A stretch of 64,000 nucleotides of DNA from Acidovorax sp. FJL06 (GTDB lineage: Bacteria; Pseudomonadota; Gammaproteobacteria; Burkholderiales; Burkholderiaceae_C). Position 1 is the stretch's first letter. Every line of letters begins with the position of its first letter. The stretch lies in contig NZ_QAJR01000003.1 of NCBI RefSeq assembly GCF_003852545.1, positions 148,144 to 212,143 of the forward strand, in the 5' to 3' direction. The position numbers were made by a program, and so were the translations under genes. Shown here piece by piece: positions 56,137-64,000 of this stretch. Under the pieces are notes generated by a model. It did not search any database and was not told where the DNA came from. It worked only from the letters and a program-made list of their open reading frames with translations.

Positions 56137-56774
56137 GTACCACCCCTTCCACCCTGCAGCCTCCGGGGCGCCCGCTGCGCCTGGGCCTGACCGGCGGCAT
56201 TGGCAGCGGCAAGAGCACCGTCGGCGGCATGTTCGTGTCGCTGGGAGCCACCTTGATCGACGCCGACCAGATCGCACGCAACGTCACCGGCCCCCAGGGG
56301 GATGCGATGGAGGCCATCCGCAGCGCATTTGGCGACGCGCTCGTTGACGCCTTCGGCGCCCTGGACCGCGCCCGGATGCGCGAGCTGGCCTTCAGCCGGC
56401 CCGAGGTCCGCGCGCGGCTGGAGGCCATCGTGCATCCGCTGGTGGCCCACCACAGCCATCTGCAGACGCAACACGCCATCGCCGCCGGCTCCCGCATGAT
56501 CGTGCACGACATTCCACTGCTGACGGAATCCGGCCGGTGGGCGCGCCAACTAGACGCTGTGGTGGTGGTGGATTGCCCGGTCGAGACACAGATCGAGCGG
56601 GTCGTGCAGCGCAGCGGCCTCGCCCCCGAGGGGGTGCAGAGCATCATCGCATCGCAAGCCACCCGCCGTGCGCGCCGGGCGGTGGCCGATGTCGTGATCA
56701 CCAATGGGCCCGGCTGCACGCTGCCCCAATTGCAGGCCCAGGTGCGGCAGGCAGCCGCGTTGTTCGGGCTATGA
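56133..56774 (+). CDS. coaE: dephospho-CoA kinase
   Basis: 213 residues. Last step of coenzyme A synthesis. The P-loop is GLTGGIGSGKSTV, followed by GATLIDADQIARNV and VHDIPLLTESGRW. It begins with GTG in a GTGA overlap with pilD, and is followed by a 161-bp palindrome before zapD. The pilD-coaE-zapD-yacG order is conserved widely in proteobacteria. Confidence 0.96.
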   Translation: MSTTPSTLQPPGRPLRLGLTGGIGSGKSTVGGMFVSLGATLIDADQIARNVTGPQGDAMEAIRSAFGDALVDAFGALDRARMRELAFSRPEVRARLEAIVHPLVAHHSHLQTQHAIAAGSRMIVHDIPLLTESGRWARQLDAVVVVDCPVETQIERVVQRSGLAPEGVQSIIASQATRRARRAVADVVITNGPGCTLPQLQAQVRQAAALFGL

Positions 56775-56781
56775 TGCATAA

Positions 56782-56942
56782 GAGGCTGTTTCAAAAGTCG
56801 GACGCGGGCGTGATCACGGCGGGATACGCGGGTCTGCGGCGCTGCAAATCCTTGCCGGGCCACCAGCCCGGCTGCGGTTTGCGCCTTGCATCCCCACGCA
56901 TCCCGCCGCAATGCGCCTCGCGCCGACTTTTCAAACAGCCTC
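56782..56942. repeat. 161-bp palindromic (MITE-like) element between coaE and zapD
   Basis: GAGGCTGTTTCAAAAGTCGG (56782-56801) is the inverse of 56923-56942 with one mismatch. Inner arms also pair, including GGCGGGAT near 56819 with ATCCCGCC near 56900, down to GCCGGGC-CACCA-GCCCGGC at 56854-56872. Both sets share a centre at about 56862. Folded, it is one long hairpin. It has no start, RBS or frame of its own. Confidence 0.85.
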
Positions 56943-56967
56943 CAAGAGCCCCCAGGAACCCGCCAGC

Positions 56968-57723
56968 GTGATTCTCTACGAATACCCCTTTAACGAGCGT
57001 CTCAGAACCTATCTGCGGCTTGAGCAGTTGTTCCGCCGGTTGGGGGAGCTGATCCCCCGCGCCCATGCGCTGGACCACCACTTCGCGCTGGTCACGATTT
57101 TCGAGATCATGGATGTGGCCGCCCGGGCCGACCTGAAGTCGGATGTGCTCAAGGACATCGAAAAACACAAGCACCAACTCGACGGCTACCGCGGCAACCC
57201 CTCCATCTCGGAGGCGGCGCTGGATGCCGTGATCGCGCAGCTCGACCGGTGCTTTGCCGCGCTCAATGCCCAAACCGGGAAATCAGGCCACGCGCTGACG
57301 GAAAACGACTGGCTGATGAGCATCCGCAGCCGCATCGGCATCCCAGGCGGCACCTGCGGGTTCGATCTGCCGGCCTACTATGCGTGGCAGCACCACGCCC
57401 CCGATGTCCGGCAGCAGGCCCTGGAGCAATGGGCGTCCACGCTCGCGCCACTGGCCGAATCGATCTACGTGCTGCTCAAGCTGTTGCGCGATTCAGGTGT
57501 TCCCCAGAAAGTGGCCGCCGAGCGCGGCCAGTTCCAGCAGAACCTGCCGCAAGGCCGCACGTTCCAGCTGCTGCGGCTGCGCATCGACCCCGCCCTGAAC
57601 CTGATCCCCGAGATCAGCGGCAACCGCCTGATTGTTTCGGTGCGGCTCATGCGACTGGAAGGAGATGGCCGCCTGCACGCCTGCAACGAGGATGCGGCGT
57701 TTGAACTCACGCTGTGCGCCTGA
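56968..57723 (+). CDS. zapD: cell division protein ZapD
   Basis: 251 residues. ZapD cross-links FtsZ filaments in the Z-ring. Family features: LYEYPFNERLRTYLRLEQLF, later GYRGNPSISEAALDAV and SRIGIPGGTCGFDLPAYY. I use GTG at 56968 because the family starts a few residues before YEYPFNE. The upstream ATG at 56911 lies inside the palindrome, so I reject it. It sits between coaE and yacG. Confidence 0.92.
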   Translation: MILYEYPFNERLRTYLRLEQLFRRLGELIPRAHALDHHFALVTIFEIMDVAARADLKSDVLKDIEKHKHQLDGYRGNPSISEAALDAVIAQLDRCFAALNAQTGKSGHALTENDWLMSIRSRIGIPGGTCGFDLPAYYAWQHHAPDVRQQALEQWASTLAPLAESIYVLLKLLRDSGVPQKVAAERGQFQQNLPQGRTFQLLRLRIDPALNLIPEISGNRLIVSVRLMRLEGDGRLHACNEDAAFELTLCA

Positions 57724-57798
57724 CGCCTGAGTCCGGATTCTTTCATTGAGCACGCCACGAAGCTGACTGGCGAAGACGCCACTGAGTCACCCACTAGC

Positions 57799-58017
57799 AT
57801 GACCCGCCCTCCATCCTCTGCCCCCTTCGCACGCACCGTGGTCTGCCCCTGCTGTGGCGGCGACAGCGTCTACAGCCCCGCCAATGCCTACCGCCCTTTT
57901 TGCAGCGAACGTTGCAAGCAGGTCGATCTCGGTGCCTGGGCCAGCGAGGACTTTCGCATGCCCGCCGAAGCCCCACCTGCGGAAGCCCAGTATGGCGATC
58001 CGCGCCTGCAGCACTGA
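57799..58017 (+). CDS. yacG: DNA gyrase inhibitor YacG
   Basis: 72 residues. Zinc is bound by [10 protein letters not shown] and [12 protein letters not shown], the typical C4 pattern with WASEDFR after it. In E. coli YacG binds GyrB and blocks gyrase. It follows zapD, as in many proteobacteria. It converges with mutT across 136 bases that contain a dual-hairpin repeat. Confidence 0.95.
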   Translation: MTRPPSSAPFARTVVCPCCGGDSVYSPANAYRPFCSERCKQVDLGAWASEDFRMPAEAPPAEAQYGDPRLQH

Positions 58018-58042
58018 GGCGACCACGGGGCGGACACAATCG

Positions 58043-58105
58043 AGACAGAAAATGGCCGCCAGCGCCCTACTGGAAAGCCCTACAAGCTATTAAACAAGTA
58101 GCAAA
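58043..58105 (-). repeat. dual-hairpin repeat, copy 9
   Basis: Between yacG and mutT. Hairpin B: GCTAT (58086-58090), TAAACAA, GTAGC (58098-58102), paired with one G-T wobble. Hairpin A is degraded (AGCGCC at 58061 but only AAGCCC opposite). Confidence 0.75.
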
Positions 58106-58153
58106 CAATGACCACCGAACGCACACACGGCCTGCGTGCGCAGTGGCTCGGTT

Positions 58154-58579
58154 TCACTCGGGACTGAACTCCAGGCCCCGCTCCTCGGCCAGCCATTGCA
58201 GCACCGGGTAGGCGCCGGGCAGCACGGGGGTAACCGTCAACGGCATCTGCTGCCAGACCATTTGCTGGCCCTCGCGCATCTCGAACTCGCCCGTCCAGGC
58301 CCCCACCTTGCACCAGTGCAGGCGCACCAGGGCATGGGGATAGTCGTGCTCCGTGACCTTCCAGACGCTGGCAGCCCCAATGGTCACGCCCAGCTCTTCG
58401 ATCAGCTCCCGGCGCAGCGCCTCTTCCACGGTCTCGCCCGCCTCCAGCTTGCCGCCCGGAAACTCCCAGTAGCCCGCATAGGGCTTGCCGGGCGGGCGGG
58501 TGGACAGCAGCATCGCGCCATCGCCGCGCAGCAGAATGCCCACGGCCACCTCGGTGTGTTTGCGCGTTGTTTCAGCCAC
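58154..58579 (-). CDS. mutT: 8-oxo-dGTP diphosphatase MutT-like Nudix hydrolase
   Basis: 141 residues from GTG at 58579 ([17 protein letters not shown]). The Nudix box begins [15 protein letters not shown] and ends RELIEELGV, fully canonical. WEFPGGKLE and [13 protein letters not shown] are typical of MutT, which removes oxidised dGTP. An ATG at 58594 would add five residues. The start overlaps the DUF815 stop by a few bases. Confidence 0.85.
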   Translation of the reverse strand: MAETTRKHTEVAVGILLRGDGAMLLSTRPPGKPYAGYWEFPGGKLEAGETVEEALRRELIEELGVTIGAASVWKVTEHDYPHALVRLHWCKVGAWTGEFEMREGQQMVWQQMPLTVTPVLPGAYPVLQWLAEERGLEFSPE

Positions 58580-59444
58580 TGTGGCGCCCCGCATAGTCGC
58601 GCGCAAACTGGTAGGCCACGCGGCCGCTGCGCGAGCCACGCTCCAGCGCCCAGACCAGCGCTTCGGGCCGGGCCGCCGCAATGGCAGCGGCCGGCACGCC
58701 CAGCGACGACAGCCACTGTGCCGTGATGGTCAGGTACTCCTCCTGGCTGAACGGATAGAAGCTCACCCACAGGCCAAAGCGTTCCGACAGGGAGATCTTT
58801 TCTTCCACCACCTCACCCGGATGGACCTCGCCATCCTCGGTGTGGGTGTAGCTCAGGTTTTCCTTCATGTACTCCGGCAGCAGGTGGCGCCGGTTGCTGG
58901 TGGCGTAGATCAGCACATTGGGCGTGGCAGCGGCCACCGAACCGTCCAGAATGGACTTGAGCGCCTTGTAGCCAGGCTCGCCGTCTTCAAAGCTCAGGTC
59001 GTCGCAAAAGACGATGAATTTCTCGGGGCGCGCAGACACCACGTCCACGATGTCGGGCAGATCGGTCAGGTCCGCCTTGTCCACCTCGATCAGGCGCAGG
59101 CCCTGCGCCGCGTAGGCGTTCAGGCAGGCCTTGATGAGCGAGGACTTGCCGGTGCCGCGCGCGCCGGTCAACAGCACGTTGTTGGCGGGCAAGCCCCGCA
59201 CGAATTGCTGCGTGTTGCGCTCGATCTTTTCCTTTTGGGGATCGATTTCCTTGAGGTCGGCCAGTGCCATCGCGGCCACATGGCGCACCGGCTCCAGGGT
59301 GCCGTGGCCGCTGCTGCGCTTGCGGTAGCGCCAGGCAATGGAGGCCGACCAATCCGGCGCGCCCAGGGGCTGCGGCAGCACGGATTCGATGCGGGCGATG
59401 AGCTGCTCGGCGCGCTCGATCAGGTGTTCGAATTTTTGGTTCAT
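58572..59444 (-). CDS. DUF815 family P-loop ATPase
   Basis: 290 residues. Walker [14 protein letters not shown]; Walker [15 protein letters not shown]815 hallmarks [14 protein letters not shown] and [13 protein letters not shown]. It is an AAA+-like ATPase of unknown function. The gene is regularly found between argJ and mutT in beta-proteobacteria. Its ATG lies within CCAAAATGAACC, the end of a dual-hairpin repeat. Confidence 0.87.
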   Translation of the reverse strand: MNQKFEHLIERAEQLIARIESVLPQPLGAPDWSASIAWRYRKRSSGHGTLEPVRHVAAMALADLKEIDPQKEKIERNTQQFVRGLPANNVLLTGARGTGKSSLIKACLNAYAAQGLRLIEVDKADLTDLPDIVDVVSARPEKFIVFCDDLSFEDGEPGYKALKSILDGSVAAATPNVLIYATSNRRHLLPEYMKENLSYTHTEDGEVHPGEVVEEKISLSERFGLWVSFYPFSQEEYLTITAQWLSSLGVPAAAIAAARPEALVWALERGSRSGRVAYQFARDYAGRHSG

Positions 59445-59496
59445 TTTGGCACCTGGCGCACGTCCATCAAGCGCCAGCAGCTATCAAATCAGGAGT
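59444..59496 (-). repeat. dual-hairpin repeat, copy 10
   Basis: Between argJ and DUF815. Hairpin A is a perfect TGGCGC (59454-59459) with GCGCCA (59471-59476). Hairpin B keeps GCTAT (59480-59484), but the other arm has decayed. On the minus strand the element ends at CCAAAATG, whose ATG starts DUF815. Confidence 0.78.
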
Positions 59497-59506
59497 TTTC
59501 AATCAA

Positions 59507-60745
59507 TCAAGAGCGGTAGTCCGCGTTGATCGTCACGTATTCGTGGCTGAAGTCGCAGGTCCACACCGTGTCCACGGCATTGCCACGGCCCAGCAGCACG
59601 CGCACGGTGATCTCGGCCTGTTTCATCACGCGCTGGCCGTCTTCCTCGCGGTAGGCGGGGTTGCGGCCGCCTTGCACGGCCACATGCACGTCGTCCAGGT
59701 ACAGATCGATGCCGGTCTGGTCCAGGTCGTCGATGCCCGCATAGCCCACGGCTGCCAGGATGCGGCCCAGGTTGGGGTCACTGGCAAAAAAGGCCGTTTT
59801 GACCAGGGGTGAATGCGCGATGGCATAGGCCACCTTGCGGCACTCCTCGCCCGTTTTGCCGCCTTCCACCCGCACCGTGATGAACTTGGTGGCGCCTTCG
59901 CCGTCGCGCACGATGGCCTGGGCGAGCTTCTGCGACACCGCCAGCATCGCTGCCTTCAGCTGCTGGCCCTCGCTGCTCTCCAGCGAGGTGATGGACGCGT
60001 GCGCGGCCTTGTTGGTGGCAACCACCACAAAGGAGTCGTTGGTCGAGGTGTCGCCGTCGATGGTCACGCGGTTGAAGGAGCCATCGGCCAGCTCACGCGC
60101 CAGCTGCTGCATCACGGCGGGCGCCACGCAGGCGTCGGTGGCCAGAAAGCCCAGCATGGTGGCCATGTTGGGGCGGATCATGCCCGCGCCCTTGCTGATG
60201 CCGGTGATGGACACCGTGGCGCCGCCGATCTGCGCCCGCGCCGAGAAGGCCTTGGGCAGGGTGTCGGTGGTCATGATGCCTTCGGCGGCGCGGGCCCAGT
60301 GGCCAGGCTGCGCATCGGCAATCGCAGCAGGCAGGCCGGCCTCGATGCGGTCATGGGGCAGCGGCTCCATGATCACGCCGGTGGAGAACGGCAGAATCTG
60401 CTCGGGCGCCACGCCCAGCTGGCGTGCGAGCGCAACGCAGGTGGACCGCGCACGCGCCAGGCCATCGGCGCCCGTGCCCGCATTGGCGTTGCCGGTGTTG
60501 ATGACCATGGCGCGGATCGGCCGGCCCCCTGCCTGCTGGGCCAGGTGTTCGCGGCTGATCTGCACCGGTGCGGCGCAGAAACGGTTCTGGGTGAACACAC
60601 CGGCCACGCTGGCGCCTTCGTCCAGCAGGAACACGGTGAGGTCCTTGCGGTGGGCCTTGCGGACACCGGCTTCGGCAACACCAATCCGAACGCCGGCAAT
60701 CGGGTGCAGATCGGCAGCAACAGGGGCGACTAGATTGACGGGCAT
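59507..60745 (-). CDS. argJ: bifunctional ornithine acetyltransferase/N-acetylglutamate synthase
   Basis: 412 residues. It recycles acetyl groups in arginine synthesis. It is made as one chain that cuts itself at the conserved threonine in [22 protein letters not shown] lies just before. [12 protein letters not shown] and [11 protein letters not shown] are also typical. I start at MPVNLVAPV (60745). It follows secA after a terminator. Confidence 0.96.
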   Translation of the reverse strand: MPVNLVAPVAADLHPIAGVRIGVAEAGVRKAHRKDLTVFLLDEGASVAGVFTQNRFCAAPVQISREHLAQQAGGRPIRAMVINTGNANAGTGADGLARARSTCVALARQLGVAPEQILPFSTGVIMEPLPHDRIEAGLPAAIADAQPGHWARAAEGIMTTDTLPKAFSARAQIGGATVSITGISKGAGMIRPNMATMLGFLATDACVAPAVMQQLARELADGSFNRVTIDGDTSTNDSFVVVATNKAAHASITSLESSEGQQLKAAMLAVSQKLAQAIVRDGEGATKFITVRVEGGKTGEECRKVAYAIAHSPLVKTAFFASDPNLGRILAAVGYAGIDDLDQTGIDLYLDDVHVAVQGGRNPAYREEDGQRVMKQAEITVRVLLGRGNAVDTVWTCDFSHEYVTINADYRS

Positions 60746-60803
60746 GGGGGTCTTTCTCAAAAAACTGGGGCGATTATCCGGAAAACCGTGGCGCGCCAAT
60801 GAA

Positions 60804-60825
60804 AACACGGGCCGAAGCCCGTGTT
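60804..60825 (-). terminator. intrinsic terminator after secA
   Basis: AACACGGGC-CGAA-GCCCGTGTT (60804-60825), a 9-bp stem; on the minus strand TTTTC follows. It separates secA from argJ. Confidence 0.8.
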
Positions 60826-60840
60826 GTGTGCATCAGAAGA

Positions 60841-63594
60841 TCAGGCCAGCTTGCCGTGGCACTGCTTGTACTTCTTGCCACTGCCGCAGGGGCAGGGGTC
60901 ATTGCGGCCCACGCGGATGCCTTCGGGCAGGGCCTGGCCCACCGTCTGTGCATCGACCGTGGTCTCCACCTCGCCCGTTTCGGTGGGGGCGGTGTAGGTC
61001 ACGTTGGCAATGCTCTCGGCACGGCTTTCCATGTCCTGCGCGGCCTGGTCCAGCTGGGCCTGCGACTGGATCTGCACGGTCATGAGGATCTTGGTGACCT
61101 CGTTCTTGACCTGGTCGATCAGCTGGCGGAACAGCTCGAAGGCTTCGCGCTTGTACTCCTGCTTGGGCTGCTTTTGCGCATAGCCACGCAGGTGGATGCC
61201 CTGGCGCAGGTAGTCCAGCGCGGAGAGGTGGTCGCGCCAGTTGGAGTCAAAGTTTTGCAGCAGCACCACACGCTCGAACTGCGTGAAGTTGTCGCGGCCC
61301 ACCTGCTCCACCTTCGCGTCAAAAGAGGCGTTCACTGCCTGCAGCACCTTGTCCAGGATCTCGTCGTCGGTGACGCTGCTCGCGCCTTGCACTTCCTGCT
61401 GCAGCGCCAGGGAGATTTGCCATTCTTCGGCCAGCGCCTTTTCCAGCGCGGGCAGGTCCCACTGCTCTTCCACTGATTCGGCAGGCACGTACTGGCGCAC
61501 CAGGTCGGTCATGCAGTCCTCGCGCATCGCGGCGATCACATCCGACAGGTCGGAGGCGTCCAGGATGTCGTTGCGCTGCTGGTAGATCACCTTGCGCTGG
61601 TCATTGGCCACATCGTCGTACTCCAGCAATTGCTTGCGGATGTCGAAGTTGCGGGCCTCCACCTTGCGCTGGGCCGACTCGATGCTGCGGGTCACGATGC
61701 CCGCTTCGATGGCCTCGCCATCGGGCATCTTCAGGCGGTCCATGATGGCCTTGACGCGGTCGCCCGCGAAGATGCGCATCAACGAATCGTCCAGGCTCAG
61801 GTAAAAGCGCGAGGAGCCGGGGTCGCCCTGGCGGCCCGAACGGCCACGCAGCTGGTTGTCGATGCGGCGCGACTCATGGCGTTCGGTGGCGATGATGCGC
61901 AGGCCGCCCAGGGCCTTGACCTTCTCGTGGTCCACCTTCCACTGCTCGCGCAGTGCAGCCACCTTGGCGGCGCGCTCGGATTCGGACAGGGACTCATCGG
62001 TCTCGATGGCCGCCACATCCTTCTCGATGTTGCCGCCCAGCACGATGTCGGTGCCGCGGCCCGCCATGTTGGTGGCGATGGTGATCATGCCGGCACGGCC
62101 GGCCTGGGCCACGATGTCCGCTTCGCGGGCGTGCTGCTTGGCGTTCAGCACCTGGTGCGCCAGGCCTTCCTTGTTCAGCAGCTGGTCAATGATTTCGGAG
62201 TTCTCGATCGACGTGGTGCCCACCAGCACGGGCTGGCCGCGCTCGTGGCATTCGCGGATGTCCTTGATGGCGGCTTCGTACTTCTCGCGCGTGGTCTTGT
62301 ACACGCGGTCGAGCTGGTCGTCGCGCTTGCTGGGGCGGTTGGGCGGAATGACGGTGGTTTCCAGGCCGTAGATTTCCTGGAACTCGTAGGCCTCGGTATC
62401 GGCCGTGCCGGTCATGCCCGCGAGCTTGTTGTACAGGCGGAAATAGTTCTGGAAGGTGATCGAGGCCAGCGTCTGGTTCTCGGCCTGGATGTTCACGCCT
62501 TCCTTGGCTTCCACGGCCTGGTGCAGGCCTTCGCTCCAGCGGCGGCCCGACATCAGGCGGCCGGTGAACTCGTCCACGATGACGATCTCGCCGTTTTGCA
62601 CCACGTAGTGCTGGTCGCGGTGGTACAGGTGGTTGGCCCGCAGTGCCGCATACAGGTGGTGCATCAGCGTGATGTTGGCCGGGTCGTAGACCGAGGCGCC
62701 TTCGGCGATCAGGCCATGGCTGGCCAGCACACGCTCGGCGGTCTCGTGGCCTTGCTCGGTCAGGAACACCTGGTGGCTCTTTTCGTCCACGGTGAAGTCA
62801 CCGGGCTTGGTCACGCCCTCGCCCGTGCGCGGGTCGGCTTCGCCTTCCTGGCGCACCAGCAGGGGCACCACCTTGTTCATGGCGATATAGGTAGCGGTGT
62901 GGTCTTCGGCCTGGCCGCTGATGATCAGGGGCGTGCGCGCCTCGTCAATCAGGATGGAGTCCACCTCGTCCACGATGGCGAAGTTCAGGCCTTGCTGCAC
63001 GCGGTCGGCGGCCTCATAGACCATGTTGTCGCGCAGGTAGTCAAAACCGTACTCGTTGTTCGTGCCGTAGGTGATGTCGGCGCGGTAGGCCTCCTGCTTT
63101 TGCTCGCGCGGCATGTTGGGCAGGTTGATGCCCACCGTGAGGCCCAGGAAGTTGTACAGGCGCCCCATCCACTGCGCATCGCGGTTGGCGAGGTAATCGT
63201 TCACCGTCACCACGTGCACGCCCTTGCCCGACAAGGCATTGAGGTACACCGGCAGCGTGGCCGTGAGGGTCTTGCCCTCGCCCGTGCGCATTTCGGAAAT
63301 CTTGCCGTAATGCAGCGCCATGCCGCCCAGCATCTGCACATCGAAATGGCGCATCTTCATGATGCGCTTGGAGCCTTCGCGGACCACCGCAAAGGCTTCG
63401 GGGAGGATGTCGTCCAGCGACGCCCCCTTGGCCACGCGCTCCTTGAACTCCTGCGTCTTGGCCTTGAGCTGCTCGTCCGACAGCTTCTCGTACTCAGGCT
63501 CCATCGCATTGATGCGGGACACCGTCTTGCGGTACTGCTTGAGGAGCCGGTCATTGCGGCTGCCGAATATTTTGGTGAGGAAGTTGGTGGCCAT
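60841..63594 (-). CDS. secA: preprotein translocase ATPase SecA
   Basis: 917 residues. Motor of Sec export, at SecYEG. Walker A-type [29 protein letters not shown] (DEVD), GMTGTADTE and [18 protein letters not shown] are all present. The C-terminal zinc-binding SEC-C is [16 protein letters not shown] use [15 protein letters not shown] (63594) over an ATG nine codons upstream. Downstream of an M23 peptidase gene. Confidence 0.98.
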   Translation of the reverse strand: MATNFLTKIFGSRNDRLLKQYRKTVSRINAMEPEYEKLSDEQLKAKTQEFKERVAKGASLDDILPEAFAVVREGSKRIMKMRHFDVQMLGGMALHYGKISEMRTGEGKTLTATLPVYLNALSGKGVHVVTVNDYLANRDAQWMGRLYNFLGLTVGINLPNMPREQKQEAYRADITYGTNNEYGFDYLRDNMVYEAADRVQQGLNFAIVDEVDSILIDEARTPLIISGQAEDHTATYIAMNKVVPLLVRQEGEADPRTGEGVTKPGDFTVDEKSHQVFLTEQGHETAERVLASHGLIAEGASVYDPANITLMHHLYAALRANHLYHRDQHYVVQNGEIVIVDEFTGRLMSGRRWSEGLHQAVEAKEGVNIQAENQTLASITFQNYFRLYNKLAGMTGTADTEAYEFQEIYGLETTVIPPNRPSKRDDQLDRVYKTTREKYEAAIKDIRECHERGQPVLVGTTSIENSEIIDQLLNKEGLAHQVLNAKQHAREADIVAQAGRAGMITIATNMAGRGTDIVLGGNIEKDVAAIETDESLSESERAAKVAALREQWKVDHEKVKALGGLRIIATERHESRRIDNQLRGRSGRQGDPGSSRFYLSLDDSLMRIFAGDRVKAIMDRLKMPDGEAIEAGIVTRSIESAQRKVEARNFDIRKQLLEYDDVANDQRKVIYQQRNDILDASDLSDVIAAMREDCMTDLVRQYVPAESVEEQWDLPALEKALAEEWQISLALQQEVQGASSVTDDEILDKVLQAVNASFDAKVEQVGRDNFTQFERVVLLQNFDSNWRDHLSALDYLRQGIHLRGYAQKQPKQEYKREAFELFRQLIDQVKNEVTKILMTVQIQSQAQLDQAAQDMESRAESIANVTYTAPTETGEVETTVDAQTVGQALPEGIRVGRNDPCPCGSGKKYKQCHGKLA

Positions 63595-63730
63595 GCGAAC
63601 AGGACCGCTTGCCCGCTGCAATCAGCGCGCCAAGCGACCGAAATCCCTAAGATGAATTGAGTTCAGGTGGGTCCTTTGGCCAGGTTTGCAAGCGTTGCAG
63701 CCCCAGGCAATGAACACCGGACCCGCGATT

Positions 63731-64000
63731 TTACCTGCCCGGTGCGGGTGCAGCCCCCCGCGCGACTGCCACCTGTGCATTGGCGGGCGCCCCCCCCGCG
63801 CTCAGGAACTTCTGGGGGTCTTGAAAAACCCCCTGCACCAGCACTTCAAAGTGCAGGTGCGGCCCGGTAGACCGCCCCGTGGTGCCGATCTCGGCGATCT
63901 TCTGCCCCCGGCGCACGATGTCCCCTTGCTTCACAAGGGTACGCGAAGCATGCGCATAGCGGGTTACCAACTGGTTGCCATGGTCCACCTCGATCATGTT
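63731..64000 (-). CDS. M23-family peptidase (partial, C-terminal part)
   Basis: Only the last ~90 residues are in the window; the gene runs past the right edge. EVDHGNQLVTRYAHASRTLV, VRRGQKIAEIGTTGRSTG and the metal-binding HLHFEV identify an LytM/M23 domain that cuts, or regulates cutting of, peptidoglycan. The final ~25 residues are Ala/Pro-rich. Placement upstream of secA is common in beta-proteobacteria. Confidence 0.88.
   Translation of the reverse strand, partial: NMIEVDHGNQLVTRYAHASRTLVKQGDIVRRGQKIAEIGTTGRSTGPHLHFEVLVQGVFQDPQKFLSAGGAPANAQVAVARGAAPAPGR

Noticed and set aside
56911-56967. Upstream ATG for zapD at 56911
   Set aside because: Lies inside the 161-bp palindrome and adds 19 residues without family similarity.
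61630-63660. Long plus-strand open frame opposite secA
   Set aside because: Low-complexity Ala/His/Gly composition and full overlap with SecA motifs on the other strand.

Overview
The window reads as an ordinary chromosomal stretch of a high-GC betaproteobacterium of the Burkholderiales, most likely Comamonadaceae (Acidovorax-like). The evidence is the gene content and order (hemA-prfA-prmC-grxD, pilB-pilC-pilD-coaE-zapD-yacG, rplU-rpmA-obgE-proB, secA-argJ-DUF815-mutT, ubiE-Tim44-ubiJ-ubiB), GC-rich codons, TTT/Bug binding proteins, and dispersed repeats that look typical of that family. No prophage, IS transposase, CRISPR array or conjugative module is visible.

Layout. 0-5 kb: a BLUF photoreceptor behind folE, a clsB/ybhP pair, and a receiver-TPR protein. 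5-11.5 kb: a homoprotocatechuate meta-cleavage operon (hpaE, hpaD, hpaG, a Bug binding protein, hpaH) with a divergent LysR regulator. 11.5-26.5 kb: a long leftward block with nudB, a lipoprotein, aspS, DUF502, FmdB, a sodium/solute symporter, the ubiquinone genes ubiB, ubiJ and ubiE around a Tim44-like protein, a DUF971 protein, a HIT hydrolase and a 1304-residue FAD/Fe-S oxidoreductase. 26.5-29.5 kb: an alpha/beta hydrolase divergent from a Crp-family regulator, then serA. 29.7-36.2 kb: the glycerol-3-phosphate uptake system ugpB-A-E-C and ugpQ, with a diguanylate cyclase on the opposite strand between ugpC and ugpQ. 36.2-37.6 kb: a second Bug protein and a small membrane protein. 37.7-41.5 kb: hemA, prfA, prmC, grxD. 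41.7-47.7 kb: an AAA+ ATPase, a CNNM/CBS protein, a lytic transglycosylase overlapping proS, and rppH. 47.8-52.2 kb: proB, obgE, rpmA, rplU, divergent ispB, and tRNA-Pro(CGG). 52.3-58.0 kb: type IV pilus genes pilB, pilC and pilD, then coaE, zapD and yacG. 58.1-64 kb: mutT, a DUF815 ATPase, argJ, secA and the end of an M23 peptidase.

The least explained layer is repeat structure. (1) I find ten copies of a ~60-nt dual-hairpin element. All ten have the same strand orientation whatever the direction of neighbouring genes. The second hairpin has a constant 7-nt loop and compensating arm changes. Two copies lie in frame inside genes (the FAD/Fe-S oxidoreductase and FmdB) in versions whose arms lack the usual TAG, and three touch start codons (proB, DUF815, prmC). 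(2) A ~284-bp nested palindrome lies between the CNNM gene and the transglycosylase. (3) A 161-bp near-perfect palindrome lies between coaE and zapD. (4) A GC-rich hairpin repeat ends two leftward genes. None of these carries a protein of its own. They look like non-autonomous structured elements and are the best candidates for under-described biology here.

The metabolic genes are conventional. Regulatory sites (a Pho box before ugpB, an FNR-like box before hemA, a dyad in the LysR/hpaE gap, an attenuator-like hairpin between ugpB and ugpA) were read by eye and are inferences.
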